The notes: a model not told the origin generated them from the letters alone. A stretch of DNA of 7,899 bases from CAKZSB01 sp964646405 (GCA_964646405.1 CAZYDV010000296.1:1-7899); one strand, 5' to 3'. Positions 1 through 6,115 are shown, numbered from the stretch's first letter. Numbers and translations are program-made.

Positions 1-440
1 CAGTTCGGCGCTGACAGACAACCGGTTGCCATGACGCAAAAGCGCGCGGTCATCGACGCTCCGCTTTCCGCTGTCAACAACCATTGAGTATATTCTTCAT
101 CGTAGCGGGCGCTGGCCACCCGGCGATTGAAATCGATGTCGTCATGCAGCTGGTAGCGACTGGCGACGTGTTCAGCATAGCGCAAAATCTCCGGCTGCGG
201 CGAGTAGCGCTCAGACCAGTTCCACTCCTGTTGCAAGTCATCATCGAATTGATAGGAGTACTGCATACTTTCGATGTCGCAGCGGGCACCGGGATAGCGG
301 TTCCAGTACCAGGTGCCACCAACGCCCGCCCCCGCCTCCCAGATGCGTGCGCTGAGCCCCATGGTTCGGCATTGGTGCAACAGATAGAGGCCAGCAAATC
401 CGGCACCGACAATCGCGACATCGTAGTTCGGTTCTTTCAT
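1..440 (-). CDS. Baeyer-Villiger-type flavin monooxygenase, N-terminal part (cut by left window edge)
   Basis: Reading leftwards from the ATG at 440, 146 codons stay open to the window edge. The fragment has the FAD-binding Rossmann motif GAGFAG (residues 12-17) and an acidic residue at the end of the second strand (E35). It also has the block GGTWYWNRYPGARCD (41-55), typical of cyclohexanone and related Baeyer-Villiger monooxygenases, and an ATG motif (138-140) followed by CLSAPN. Enzymes of this class use FAD, NADPH and O2 to turn ketones into esters or lactones in the cytoplasm; the substrate cannot be told. The class fingerprint FxGxxxHTxxWP would lie beyond the edge. The start at 440 is preferred because AGGA lies 6 bases upstream; an in-frame ATG at 455 has no such site. 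Some N-hydroxylating monooxygenases share this fold, so the exact subclass is less sure than the family. Confidence 0.9.
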   Translation of the reverse strand, partial: MKEPNYDVAIVGAGFAGLYLLHQCRTMGLSARIWEAGAGVGGTWYWNRYPGARCDIESMQYSYQFDDDLQQEWNWSERYSPQPEILRYAEHVASRYQLHDDIDFNRRVASARYDEEYTQWLLTAESGASMTARFCVMATGCLSAPN

Positions 441-560
441 GATAAATCCTGTCATGGACTGGCGATTTTAACAGCCCGAAGCCTGCATCGGGTGCACAGG
501 GGCATCGGCCCGGGACAAGCGACCCAAAGTGGCACAAGGCTTGACACAGAGTGCGTTTCC

Positions 561-887
561 GATCTCGATCAGTACTACTCTGATGCGATCTGGTACTCGA
601 CACAGATGCGCCGCTGGGGGCAAATCGCCGAACCGCAAACCGATGATTGGTATCACGATGTTGCCAAATCCGTCTACCTGCCGGATACCTACCTGACCGC
701 TGCAAAACTTCTGGTGGACGAAGGGTTTGCGGACAAGAGCGATTTTCCCTGGGATACCAGTGGCTACCGTGAGTCGGTTATCGATCGGCAAAGTCAAAAG
801 GGGGAAGCCATTCCCTTCGCGCTGCGCCTTGCTGTGAACCGAATGACAAACTCTCATTCGCAACGTTTGAACGTTACAGTACACTAG
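561..887 (+). pseudogene. Remnant of NrtA/CmpA-type ABC transporter substrate-binding protein (C-terminal end only)
   Basis: The plus-strand frame from about 561 encodes DQYYSDAIWYSTQMRRWGQI, then WYHDVAKSVYLPDTYLTAAK and FPWDTSGYRE up to about 773. This matches my memory of the C-terminal end of periplasmic substrate-binding proteins of the nitrate/nitrite/bicarbonate ABC transporter family. Such proteins are normally 400 or more residues long; only about 70 recognisable residues remain. Upstream of 561 the same frame has no family-like sequence, and the divergent monooxygenase gene soon takes over. There is no in-frame ATG before the conserved part and no ribosome site. After 773 the frame stays open to a TAG at 885-887, but I no longer recognise the family's C-terminal tail, so the 3' end may also be frameshifted or diverged. 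I interpret this as a decayed 5'-deleted gene. Which ion the intact protein bound cannot be told. Confidence 0.72.
857..885 (+). promoter_or_regulatory. Weak sigma70-like promoter candidate upstream of the TauE/SafE gene
   Basis: TTCGCA (857-862) and TACACT (880-885) are separated by 17 bases, each matching four of six consensus positions. The site would give a leader of roughly 190 bases before the permease start. It overlaps two adjacent copies of the palindrome AACGTT (862-867 and 870-875), which could bind a regulator. Chance matches of this quality are common, so this is only a candidate. Confidence 0.2.
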
Positions 888-985
888 CGGGAAGGCTTCG
901 TTGCCACAATCTCCAGCGCGGTTGCTGTTCGCGCCACACTACGAGGTGTGCTCTTGTCCTGTCCCGTCTTTTTGTACCAGGTTTG

Positions 986-1002
986 CGTGCTGTGCGAGCA
1001 CG
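986..1002. repeat. Perfect 6-bp inverted repeat in the leader of the TauE/SafE gene
   Basis: CGTGCT (986-991) and AGCACG (997-1002) form a stem with a 5-base loop, within the 191-base gap between the transporter remnant and the permease gene. A second, weaker stem (CACAC 935-939 with GTGTG 946-950) lies upstream and is followed about 20 bases later by a short T run near 970-973. The first stem has no T run after it, so it does not look like an intrinsic terminator. I recognise no riboswitch in this gap. Confidence 0.3.
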
Positions 1003-1078
1003 GTTGCTCAGGTAAATCCCCCGCCAAAGACAATCGACCTGACGTTACATTGGGTCTATCGCTAACTGATCAATTCGG

Positions 1079-1798
1079 GTGACAGAGCCTGCCACTCTGG
1101 CCCTGACGCTAGGCGTCGGTCTTGCCGCCGGTTTCATCCGAGGTCTTACCGGCTTCGGTGGACCCGCGTTTATTCTGGCCGCACTCACGCTGGTGATGAC
1201 GCCGATGGCCGTCATCGGCAAAATTTTGATTGTGGAATTGATTGCCGCGAGTTACCTGGTAGTGCGATGCAGGCAACTGATCCGTTGGCGAGCGACACTG
1301 GCGCTGGCACTCCCCACGCTTGCCACCATGCCGATCGGTTACTGGATACTCGTGCACACCGATCCGGAAACGATGCGCCGCCTGATAGCAGCCGCCATCA
1401 TTTTATCCTGCCTGTTGATGGGCAGCGGCTGGCGCTATCAGCAACCGCTCGGCCGTGCAGGTTTGATCTGCACGGGGATCGTTGGCGGAATCGTATTCGG
1501 GGCGAGTTACATTGCACTACTGGTAGTGGCGGTACTACTGATGGGGCCGTATCAGAAACACTACCTGCGTGCGCTTTTTGTATCGTGGGGCTGGATGACA
1601 GCGGTGTTCTTCATGGCCATTTCTGTGTTCAATGGCAACACCGGTAGTGCCGAAGTCTATCAGGCACTGTCACTGGCGGTGTGCTACTTTGCCGGCACCT
1701 GGTTGGGCTCGCGTCTGTTCGATCAGACTGCCGAGAATCACTATCGCCGCTACGCGCTGGCAACGCTTATGTGTTTAGCAATCGCCGGCATGTTCTAA
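1079..1798 (+). CDS. TauE/SafE family (DUF81) membrane transporter
   Basis: The 239-residue product is very hydrophobic, with about seven or eight predicted membrane segments. It carries the family's N-terminal signature GFIRGLTGFGGPAFILA (residues 18-34) and a second-half block GTWLGSRLFDQ (206-216), the usual internally repeated layout. Length is close to the usual 240-260. Family members are inner-membrane anion permeases or exporters linked to sulfite, sulfoacetate, taurine metabolites and other organic anions; the substrate here is unknown. The start is GTG at 1079: an in-frame TGA at 1067-1069 blocks any upstream start, and the next Met (codon 40) would remove the signature. No good Shine-Dalgarno is visible, so translation may be weak. 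The gene ends 9 bases from the stop of the oppositely oriented thioredoxin-like gene, with no hairpin terminator between them. Confidence 0.88.
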   Translation: MTEPATLALTLGVGLAAGFIRGLTGFGGPAFILAALTLVMTPMAVIGKILIVELIAASYLVVRCRQLIRWRATLALALPTLATMPIGYWILVHTDPETMRRLIAAAIILSCLLMGSGWRYQQPLGRAGLICTGIVGGIVFGASYIALLVVAVLLMGPYQKHYLRALFVSWGWMTAVFFMAISVFNGNTGSAEVYQALSLAVCYFAGTWLGSRLFDQTAENHYRRYALATLMCLAIAGMF

Positions 1799-1807
1799 AC
1801 GAACAAG

Positions 1808-2947
1808 CTAGTCATAAATGTTCACGTTGCCACCCCGTGCGATGATCGCGTCACTACGTTCGCCCAAATAGCGCTGGAACATCGGTTGTTCGCGCCAGGC
1901 ATCGGACTGCACGTAGTCGAGAATTGACTGTGTGTGAAAACGTTTGAGCCACGATTCTGATCGGATCACTTCAGTGTGATCGGCAGCGTAAAGCACCATA
2001 GTTGGCGCGTAGTTTATCTGTAGCTGTCGCGCCAGCTCCCTGCTGCTGAGCGCTTGCCCGTCACGGGTTTTAACGCTGTCGCGCCCCCACATGTCGAGCC
2101 GTATAATGTCGAACGGCTCCATCAACGGTGGCGATAGTTCGTGGGTAAAAATGCCTTCGTGCAACTGGTTACAATTGCTGCAGTCGCGCTGCTCAAATAA
2201 AAGAATATACGGCTTTTCCTGATCACCGGCCGGCAGTTCGATCGGCTCGTTACCCGAAAAATCGTCCTGATCCAGGTACTCATAGGAGACTGGCTCGAGT
2301 TTTTCGCCGGATGCCGTTTGGGTCGCCAGATACTCATTAAAACTGGGTCGATCGGTGGCATCCAGACCTACGTATTCGAGTGCTACGCGGAATTTTTCTG
2401 GTGGGAAATAGCCGTTCAGGCGCAGATCGAGTTCGCCGGTCTCATCGTACATCATCACTGTCGGGGTGAATTGCACCTGCAATTGACTGGCGAATGTTTT
2501 CTCGGTGTACTGATCGCCACCGATGCTCGTCACTTCGCGATCGCCCCACATGTTGATTTCGATGACGTCGAAGTTTTCACGCACGGTGTCCTCGATATCT
2601 TTTTGCGCGAGATTGCGCTCGACGAACGCATTGCAGTACGGGCATCCGGGCTGATGAAAGACCAGCATCAGGCCCTTGCCAGCATCCTGCGCCTCCTGAA
2701 TATCGTCGGCAAGTTCCAGAAAACTAGTTTTAAACCAGTCGGGGTACTCGACGTCTTCGGCCCCCTGATAGCTTCCCGCGGTGCTTCCCTGGGCTGTCGA
2801 CTGTTCGGAAGACTGGGCACGCGCCTCACTGGCTGCGACCCAAAGGCAACACGCGAACAGCAGGCACATTGTCCAGGTGGTTGAAGGTTGACGAGCAACG
2901 CGTGCCGCCACCGCGGCCCGCATGTTCAGACAGGTTCGTATCCGCAT
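1808..2947 (-). CDS. Exported protein with two tandem thioredoxin-like domains
   Basis: The product is 379 residues from the ATG at 2947; GGGGG lies 5 bases upstream and a GTG directly precedes the ATG. The N-terminus has basic residues, a hydrophobic core around 25-39 (TWTMCLLFACCLWVAA) and a likely signal peptidase site after ARA (about residue 44), so it should act in the periplasm. Domain 1 (about 70-200) has FHQPGCPYC with the redox pair C102/C105 and a cis-proline segment FTPTVMMYD. Domain 2 (about 220-360) has FEQRDCSNC with C256/C259 and the matching segment YAPTMVLY. Both units also share FD(V/I)I...MWG and a trailing PxFxxYL, so the gene arose by duplication of a whole unit. The best family fit is SoxW-like or thioredoxin_2-type periplasmic oxidoreductases. 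The partner is unknown; disulfide reduction or isomerisation is an inference. Confidence 0.85.
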   Translation of the reverse strand: MRIRTCLNMRAAVAARVARQPSTTWTMCLLFACCLWVAASEARAQSSEQSTAQGSTAGSYQGAEDVEYPDWFKTSFLELADDIQEAQDAGKGLMLVFHQPGCPYCNAFVERNLAQKDIEDTVRENFDVIEINMWGDREVTSIGGDQYTEKTFASQLQVQFTPTVMMYDETGELDLRLNGYFPPEKFRVALEYVGLDATDRPSFNEYLATQTASGEKLEPVSYEYLDQDDFSGNEPIELPAGDQEKPYILLFEQRDCSNCNQLHEGIFTHELSPPLMEPFDIIRLDMWGRDSVKTRDGQALSSRELARQLQINYAPTMVLYAADHTEVIRSESWLKRFHTQSILDYVQSDAWREQPMFQRYLGERSDAIIARGGNVNIYD

Positions 2948-3037
2948 CACTACCCCCGTTGACGTGTCGATCGAGGTATTCTGCTGCGCTTACCGCGCGC
3001 CGGTCAAGCGTGGCGTGATGCACGCGAACGGGCTTTT

Positions 3038-3424
3038 CTAGTTGATACGGCAGCTATCGCAGCGCATTCGACGCGCGTAGCGCCAGCGGGCAAAGTGCTG
3101 GTAGGCCCGATCAAGCAACGGCAGCAGCCCGGGTATCGCCACTAGCCTGGCAAGATATCGGTAGTAGGGCAACGCGCGCCAAACTGCAGCAAATGCATAG
3201 GCACCTTTTACGATACTACCGTTCACATCCACCACGTGCAGGTGGCGCATCGCCGCGTCCTGAGTGATGGCATGCTGCTCCAGCACCTGCTGATCGGTCG
3301 CGATATCGACCCAGTTGACCTGCGAGTTTTTGTCCACCCGCTGGTAGTGAGCCACCTCACGCGCGCACAGCGGGCAACTGCCGTCGTAGAGCATGGTGAC
3401 CTTATCGCTCCCGTCAGCCTGCAT
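3038..3424 (-). CDS. DCC (DUF393) family thiol-disulfide oxidoreductase-like protein
   Basis: The 128-residue protein opens with the family signature YDGSCPLCxxE (residues 13-23), where C17 and C20 form the CxxC pair. It continues with the usual conserved C-terminal half: GAYAFAAVWRALPYYRYL (74-91), then IPGLLPLLDRAY. Length is typical of the family (about 110-140). No signal peptide is seen, so it should be cytoplasmic or loosely membrane-associated. The biochemical role of the family is poorly defined; oxidoreductase activity is assumed from the CxxC and thioredoxin-like fold. A second CxxC (CDSC, 122-125) sits at the extreme C-terminus. The ATG at 3424 lies inside the end of ubiG (11-base overlap) and has GGAG 7 bases upstream, within ubiG, which points to translational coupling. 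It is the last gene of this two-gene unit. Confidence 0.87.
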   Translation of the reverse strand: MQADGSDKVTMLYDGSCPLCAREVAHYQRVDKNSQVNWVDIATDQQVLEQHAITQDAAMRHLHVVDVNGSIVKGAYAFAAVWRALPYYRYLARLVAIPGLLPLLDRAYQHFARWRYARRMRCDSCRIN

Positions 3425-4193
3425 CAGCTTTCTCCGCTACCAGCATGTAATTGATCAACTGCAAGCGGCTGAGCGACATCTTGCGATTGAGCGGATTGAC
3501 GAACACGCCGGAAGAGGCAACCGGGCGCAGACCATCACGTGACAGCAGGGTGTGCAACTGCGATGGCTTGACCAGCCGATGGTATTGATGGGTGCCTTTG
3601 GGCAGCCACTTCAGCACGTACTCCACCGCAATAATGGCCGACAGCCACGATAAAAAATTGCGATTGATGGTGGCGATAAAGTGCAGCCCGCCCGTGCGCA
3701 CCATGCCGCTGCATGCCTGCATAAAGGCAGGTAAATCGGCGACATGCTCGACCACCTCCATGTTGAGCACAACATCATACTGTTCGCCGCGTTGATGCAA
3801 CGACTCAGCGGTACAAAGTTCGTACTGTGGTATCTGCTCCATGCCGACCGCGTGTTCAGCGGCATGCTGCCGAGCGACGGCTATATTTCCATCACTGATA
3901 TCGACACCGTGTACCTGTGCGCCGTGTCGCGCCATCGCCTCAGACAACAGCCCTCCGCCGCAGCCGATATCCAGTACGCGCAATCCAGCCAGCGGCCTGT
4001 CCGTATCCCGGGTTTGGAAATGTCTGGCTACCTGCTCGACAATGTACCCACTACGCAACTGATTGAGCGTGTGCAGCGGCCACATTGGCCCACTGGCATC
4101 CCACCAGGTGGCGGCGAGCTTATTGAATTTGGCAATTTCGCGGGTATCAACGCTGGCGGCACCGGCCAGCTTGTCATCAACGGCAGTAGTCAT
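3414..4193 (-). CDS. ubiG: UbiG, ubiquinone biosynthesis O-methyltransferase
   Basis: UbiG is an S-adenosylmethionine-dependent enzyme that makes both O-methylations in ubiquinone synthesis (2-polyprenyl-6-hydroxyphenol and 3-demethylubiquinol). It works at the cytoplasmic face of the inner membrane. The 259-residue product has the UbiG-specific N-terminal block FNKLAATWWDASGPMWPLH (23-41) and SAM motif I LDIGCGGG (74-81). An acidic residue ends strand 2 (D98 in GVDIS), NMEVVEHV lies at 144-151, and the late block EYVLKWLPKGTHQYHRLVKP (191-210) is the membrane-interaction and substrate region of UbiG. Length is slightly above the usual 230-250 because of an N-terminal extension. The ATG at 4193 has AGGG 7 bases upstream. 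It starts a unit with the overlapping DCC gene. No convincing promoter is seen in the 132-base gap upstream. Confidence 0.95.
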   Translation of the reverse strand: MTTAVDDKLAGAASVDTREIAKFNKLAATWWDASGPMWPLHTLNQLRSGYIVEQVARHFQTRDTDRPLAGLRVLDIGCGGGLLSEAMARHGAQVHGVDISDGNIAVARQHAAEHAVGMEQIPQYELCTAESLHQRGEQYDVVLNMEVVEHVADLPAFMQACSGMVRTGGLHFIATINRNFLSWLSAIIAVEYVLKWLPKGTHQYHRLVKPSQLHTLLSRDGLRPVASSGVFVNPLNRKMSLSRLQLINYMLVAEKADAG

Positions 4194-4318
4194 GGCGACA
4201 CCCTATGATTGGCACAGGGAAATATGGGGTCGCAACCAAATAAATTCACCGGCCACCGATGCTTTTTGCAACAGCCGGGAAAGCGCGCCCTTTGTGACGG
4301 GCGGCGATTCAGATCACA

Positions 4319-4336
4319 AGCCCGCTCAATCGGGCT
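4319..4336 (-). terminator. Possible weak hairpin terminator at the end of the GH114-like gene
   Basis: AGCCCG and CGGGCT form a perfect 6-bp stem with a 6-base loop that contains most of the TGA stop codon. On the transcribed strand the stem is followed only by TGTGAT and not by a U run. It may slow polymerase, or it may be chance GC complementarity. Confidence 0.22.
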
Positions 4337-5309
4337 CATACCCCTGCGGAATGATCAGCCTGTCGAGTTCCCGGGTCGGCACGACCAACGATGCGTAACC
4401 GCGCTCTGCTCCAGCGCTGAATACATTCGCAATATTCTGCGCATTGGTGGCATAGTCGACGCTTAAGACTTTTTTGCCGGCAGCGTTCCACTGGCTGAGC
4501 TGCTCGATGTACCAGTTGCTAAGCGTCGTCTCAACGGCCTGATCCACCGGCGCATAGAAGTGGGAGATCTTGATAATGCCAGTCAGGTTCTCCAGCCAGT
4601 CAACCGACGGCTCATTGATCAGCTCTTCGGTGTTTTGCACAAAGATGCCAAAATTCGGATTGCCGCTCGCTGTGATGGCATAGTCGCGAATGTCGGCGAC
4701 GAACTGGTGCAGGTCGGCGATCGCCGAGGGATTCTCCTCGAGGAACGACTGATAGACGTCGACACCATCCAGTACCACGCCGTCAAAACCTGCCGCCACG
4801 ATCGTATCCAGACGACTGTCGGGCGAGCCCATAACGATCTGCTGCCAATCCTGATCCCAGTAACGTACGATGAATTCGCCCGGCCAGCCGCCGTTCGGTG
4901 AGGCGAGCCAGGACGGATTGCCGAATGTCCAGTCATCCTGCCAGTAGTTTCGAAAATCTTCTGCCTTGCCGATGGGCAGGTATGCGAGGACCAGCTTTTC
5001 GCCATTGCCGTCACAGCGGATACGGTCGATCACGTTGCTGTTGAGCGGCGAACTGGGCTCGGAATCCATGACGATCAGGTCGTAGCGCGTTTCGGCCAAA
5101 TCGGCATAATCCATATTCTGCAACTGGTAGTACCAGTCGTTCACGTCGTCCCAGGTCAGTGTGTGCTGCGGGCACTCATAGGCCTTACTTGCCCAATTGA
5201 AGCGATCGAACGCCACCACCTCGTTGGAAGTTCCCACGTCGCCACTGTCGCAGCCAGCAATCAGCGAACTGCACAGAACGGCAGTAGAAATTAAGCACCT
5301 GGAATTCAT
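4326..5309 (-). CDS. TM1410/GH114-like putative glycoside hydrolase lipoprotein
   Basis: The 327-residue product starts with a lipoprotein signal peptide: a hydrophobic stretch to residue 16, then lipobox IAGC with C20 as the lipidated residue. The rest fits the TM1410/MJ1477 group of TIM-barrel proteins related to GH114 endo-alpha-1,4-polygalactosaminidases. Family-like segments are YDLIVMDSE (76-84), LVLAYLPIGKAEDFRNYW (107-124), EFIVRYWDQDW (145-155), GFDGVVLDGVDVYQ (174-187) and FVQNTEEL (223-230). Candidate acidic catalytic residues are D181 and E228 or E229, by position in the barrel. Enzymes of this clan cut galactosamine-rich exopolysaccharides, but few TM1410-type members have been tested, so the substrate is not assigned. 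The residue after the lipid cysteine is Asp. The ATG at 5309 is the first after the promoter-like region, yet its Shine-Dalgarno is poor. It looks monocistronic. Confidence 0.85.
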   Translation of the reverse strand: MNSRCLISTAVLCSSLIAGCDSGDVGTSNEVVAFDRFNWASKAYECPQHTLTWDDVNDWYYQLQNMDYADLAETRYDLIVMDSEPSSPLNSNVIDRIRCDGNGEKLVLAYLPIGKAEDFRNYWQDDWTFGNPSWLASPNGGWPGEFIVRYWDQDWQQIVMGSPDSRLDTIVAAGFDGVVLDGVDVYQSFLEENPSAIADLHQFVADIRDYAITASGNPNFGIFVQNTEELINEPSVDWLENLTGIIKISHFYAPVDQAVETTLSNWYIEQLSQWNAAGKKVLSVDYATNAQNIANVFSAGAERGYASLVVPTRELDRLIIPQGYEPD

Positions 5310-5324
5310 TTAGCGCACCGGTTG

Positions 5325-5346
5325 GAGAAGAGACCCACAGCTTCTC
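5325..5346. repeat. Inverted repeat in the leader of the GH114-like gene
   Basis: GAGAAG (5325-5330) and CTTCTC (5341-5346) are complementary with a 10-base loop and lie 16-37 bases upstream of the lipoprotein start. The stem sits near the ribosome-binding region, where no clear Shine-Dalgarno is present. It could be a leader hairpin or an operator half-site pair. No known motif is recognised. Confidence 0.28.
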
Positions 5347-5374
5347 TGACTGTAACGGCTGCTGAACTCAGGTT

Positions 5375-5402
5375 TTTATAGTTGCATTATCATCTATTGC
5401 CA
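5375..5402 (-). promoter_or_regulatory. Candidate promoter of the GH114-like gene
   Basis: On the minus strand TGGCAA (5402-5397) and TATAAA (5380-5375) are separated by 16 bases, in the only AT-rich part of the 212-base gap between the exported-protein gene and the lipoprotein gene. The -10 matches five of six consensus positions but the -35 only three. The implied untranslated leader is about 60 bases and contains the inverted repeat at 5325-5346. Confidence 0.3.
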
Positions 5403-5455
5403 TCGCCATCCCGCTGCTGTGGGCCAGACCGTGCACCTGCCCGCTAATCTGTGAA

Positions 5456-5481
5456 CGCTACAAATTGTAAAATCGGTAGCG
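5456..5481 (-). terminator. Possible hairpin downstream of the small exported-protein gene
   Basis: CGCTAC (5456-5461) pairs with GTAGCG (5476-5481) around an AT-rich 14-base loop, 41 bases past the stop of the 5522-6013 gene. A U-rich tract is inside the loop and does not follow the stem, so this is not a canonical intrinsic terminator. The rest of the 5310-5521 gap holds only the promoter candidate and leader repeat described separately. Confidence 0.2.
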
Positions 5482-5521
5482 CTCGGCCACCACCCGGCCC
5501 CGCCGTCGCCCGACTACGCGC

Positions 5522-6013
5522 TCAAGCAAGCGCGGTCATTTCGTGTACAGTGACGCTGGCAAATGAGGTGCCCTCGGTGACAATGCTGAGCGATTTGCGC
5601 AGGGTATCAGTCAATGAATGGCCCGCCATTGGCACGACAGACAAAGCCGAGACTTCGCCGTGCTGTAGCGGAACCACCGCACTTTCGCCGGCTGACAGAC
5701 GTAACGGGCCGTCCTGCAACAGAGCGGCAAAGTTGAATTCCCCTCTTGGTACAACGGTTTTGTGTGGCGTCATACCGGTGATTGTCACCGCATCTGTGCC
5801 CCTGTTGGTCAACACGACCTCCAGATCATTGCGGGTGGGAGAAATTCGGGTGGAAACATCAATGGTGGCCAGTTCAGCGGGCCGATCATTCGCCATCGCC
5901 TGCTCTGCATCCGGGGCCGCTGCCAGCGCGCCGCCAGCCAGCGATGCGGCCACACCCGTGGCAGCCGTCGCAGCGATGGTTTTCAGCGTTTTACGTTTTG
6001 CAAGATCAGTCAT
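5522..6013 (-). CDS. Small exported protein of unknown function with Tat-like leader
   Basis: The start is the ATG at 6013, which has a strong AAGGAG 6 bases upstream; 15 extra in-frame codons upstream are not needed. The product is 163 residues. Its N-terminus, AKRKTLKTIAATAATG then an alanine/glycine-rich stretch to about residue 32 (ALA-AAP), resembles a twin-arginine leader with KR in place of RR. The low hydrophobicity and the basic residue before the core fit Tat better than Sec. The mature part has no cysteine and is rich in short beta-prone segments (LEVVLTNRGTDAVTITG at 64-80, LRLSAGESAVVPL at 104-116), suggesting a small beta-sandwich. Four histidines (84, 118, 132, 157) and nearby methionines (81, 129, 159) are spread along it. 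I do not recognise the family. It lies 119 bases after the FAH-family gene and could be its co-transcribed neighbour or separate. Confidence 0.75.
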   Translation of the reverse strand: MTDLAKRKTLKTIAATAATGVAASLAGGALAAAPDAEQAMANDRPAELATIDVSTRISPTRNDLEVVLTNRGTDAVTITGMTPHKTVVPRGEFNFAALLQDGPLRLSAGESAVVPLQHGEVSALSVVPMAGHSLTDTLRKSLSIVTEGTSFASVTVHEMTALA

Positions 6014-6115
6014 TAGGTTCTCCTTCGGTACACCAGAACGATTGCGACAGATGCGCACCGCACAAGTCTAAGGACACAATTGCTGACAGCTTACACCACC
6101 TTATACATCACCAGC

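Noticed and set aside
84..560. Plus-strand open frame continuous with the transporter remnant, giving an apparent 267-residue protein
   Set aside because: From 84 to 440 it is antisense to the monooxygenase gene, whose motifs are unmistakable, and it shows no family features until 561.
541..569. TTGACA at 541-546 as a -35 element of a promoter
   Set aside because: No acceptable -10 hexamer lies 16-18 bases downstream (CTCGAT at the 17-base spacing), and it points into the broken remnant.
2318..2884. Plus-strand open frame of 188 codons opposite the thioredoxin-like gene
   Set aside because: It lies entirely antisense to a gene with two CxxC motifs and a signal peptide; no recognisable motif or ribosome site supports it.
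3013..3025. Palindrome GCGTGATGCACGC after the DCC gene as a terminator
   Set aside because: The stem has 5 bp with a 3-base loop, but no T run follows on the transcribed strand; GC-rich chance palindromes are frequent here.
4194..4325. Promoter for ubiG in the 132-base upstream gap (TTGCAA-type and AT-rich hexamers near 4240-4270)
   Set aside because: Several weak combinations are possible but none has both hexamers and a standard spacing, so no site is listed.
6014..6058. N-terminal extension of the small exported protein by 15 codons
   Set aside because: The strong Shine-Dalgarno lies within this stretch, directly before the ATG at 6013, and the signal peptide begins properly only there.
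5451..6071. Plus-strand open frame of 206 codons covering the small exported-protein gene
   Set aside because: It is longer than the minus-strand gene but starts with GTG, has no ribosome site and a low-complexity translation. The minus-strand gene has AAGGAG and a signal peptide.
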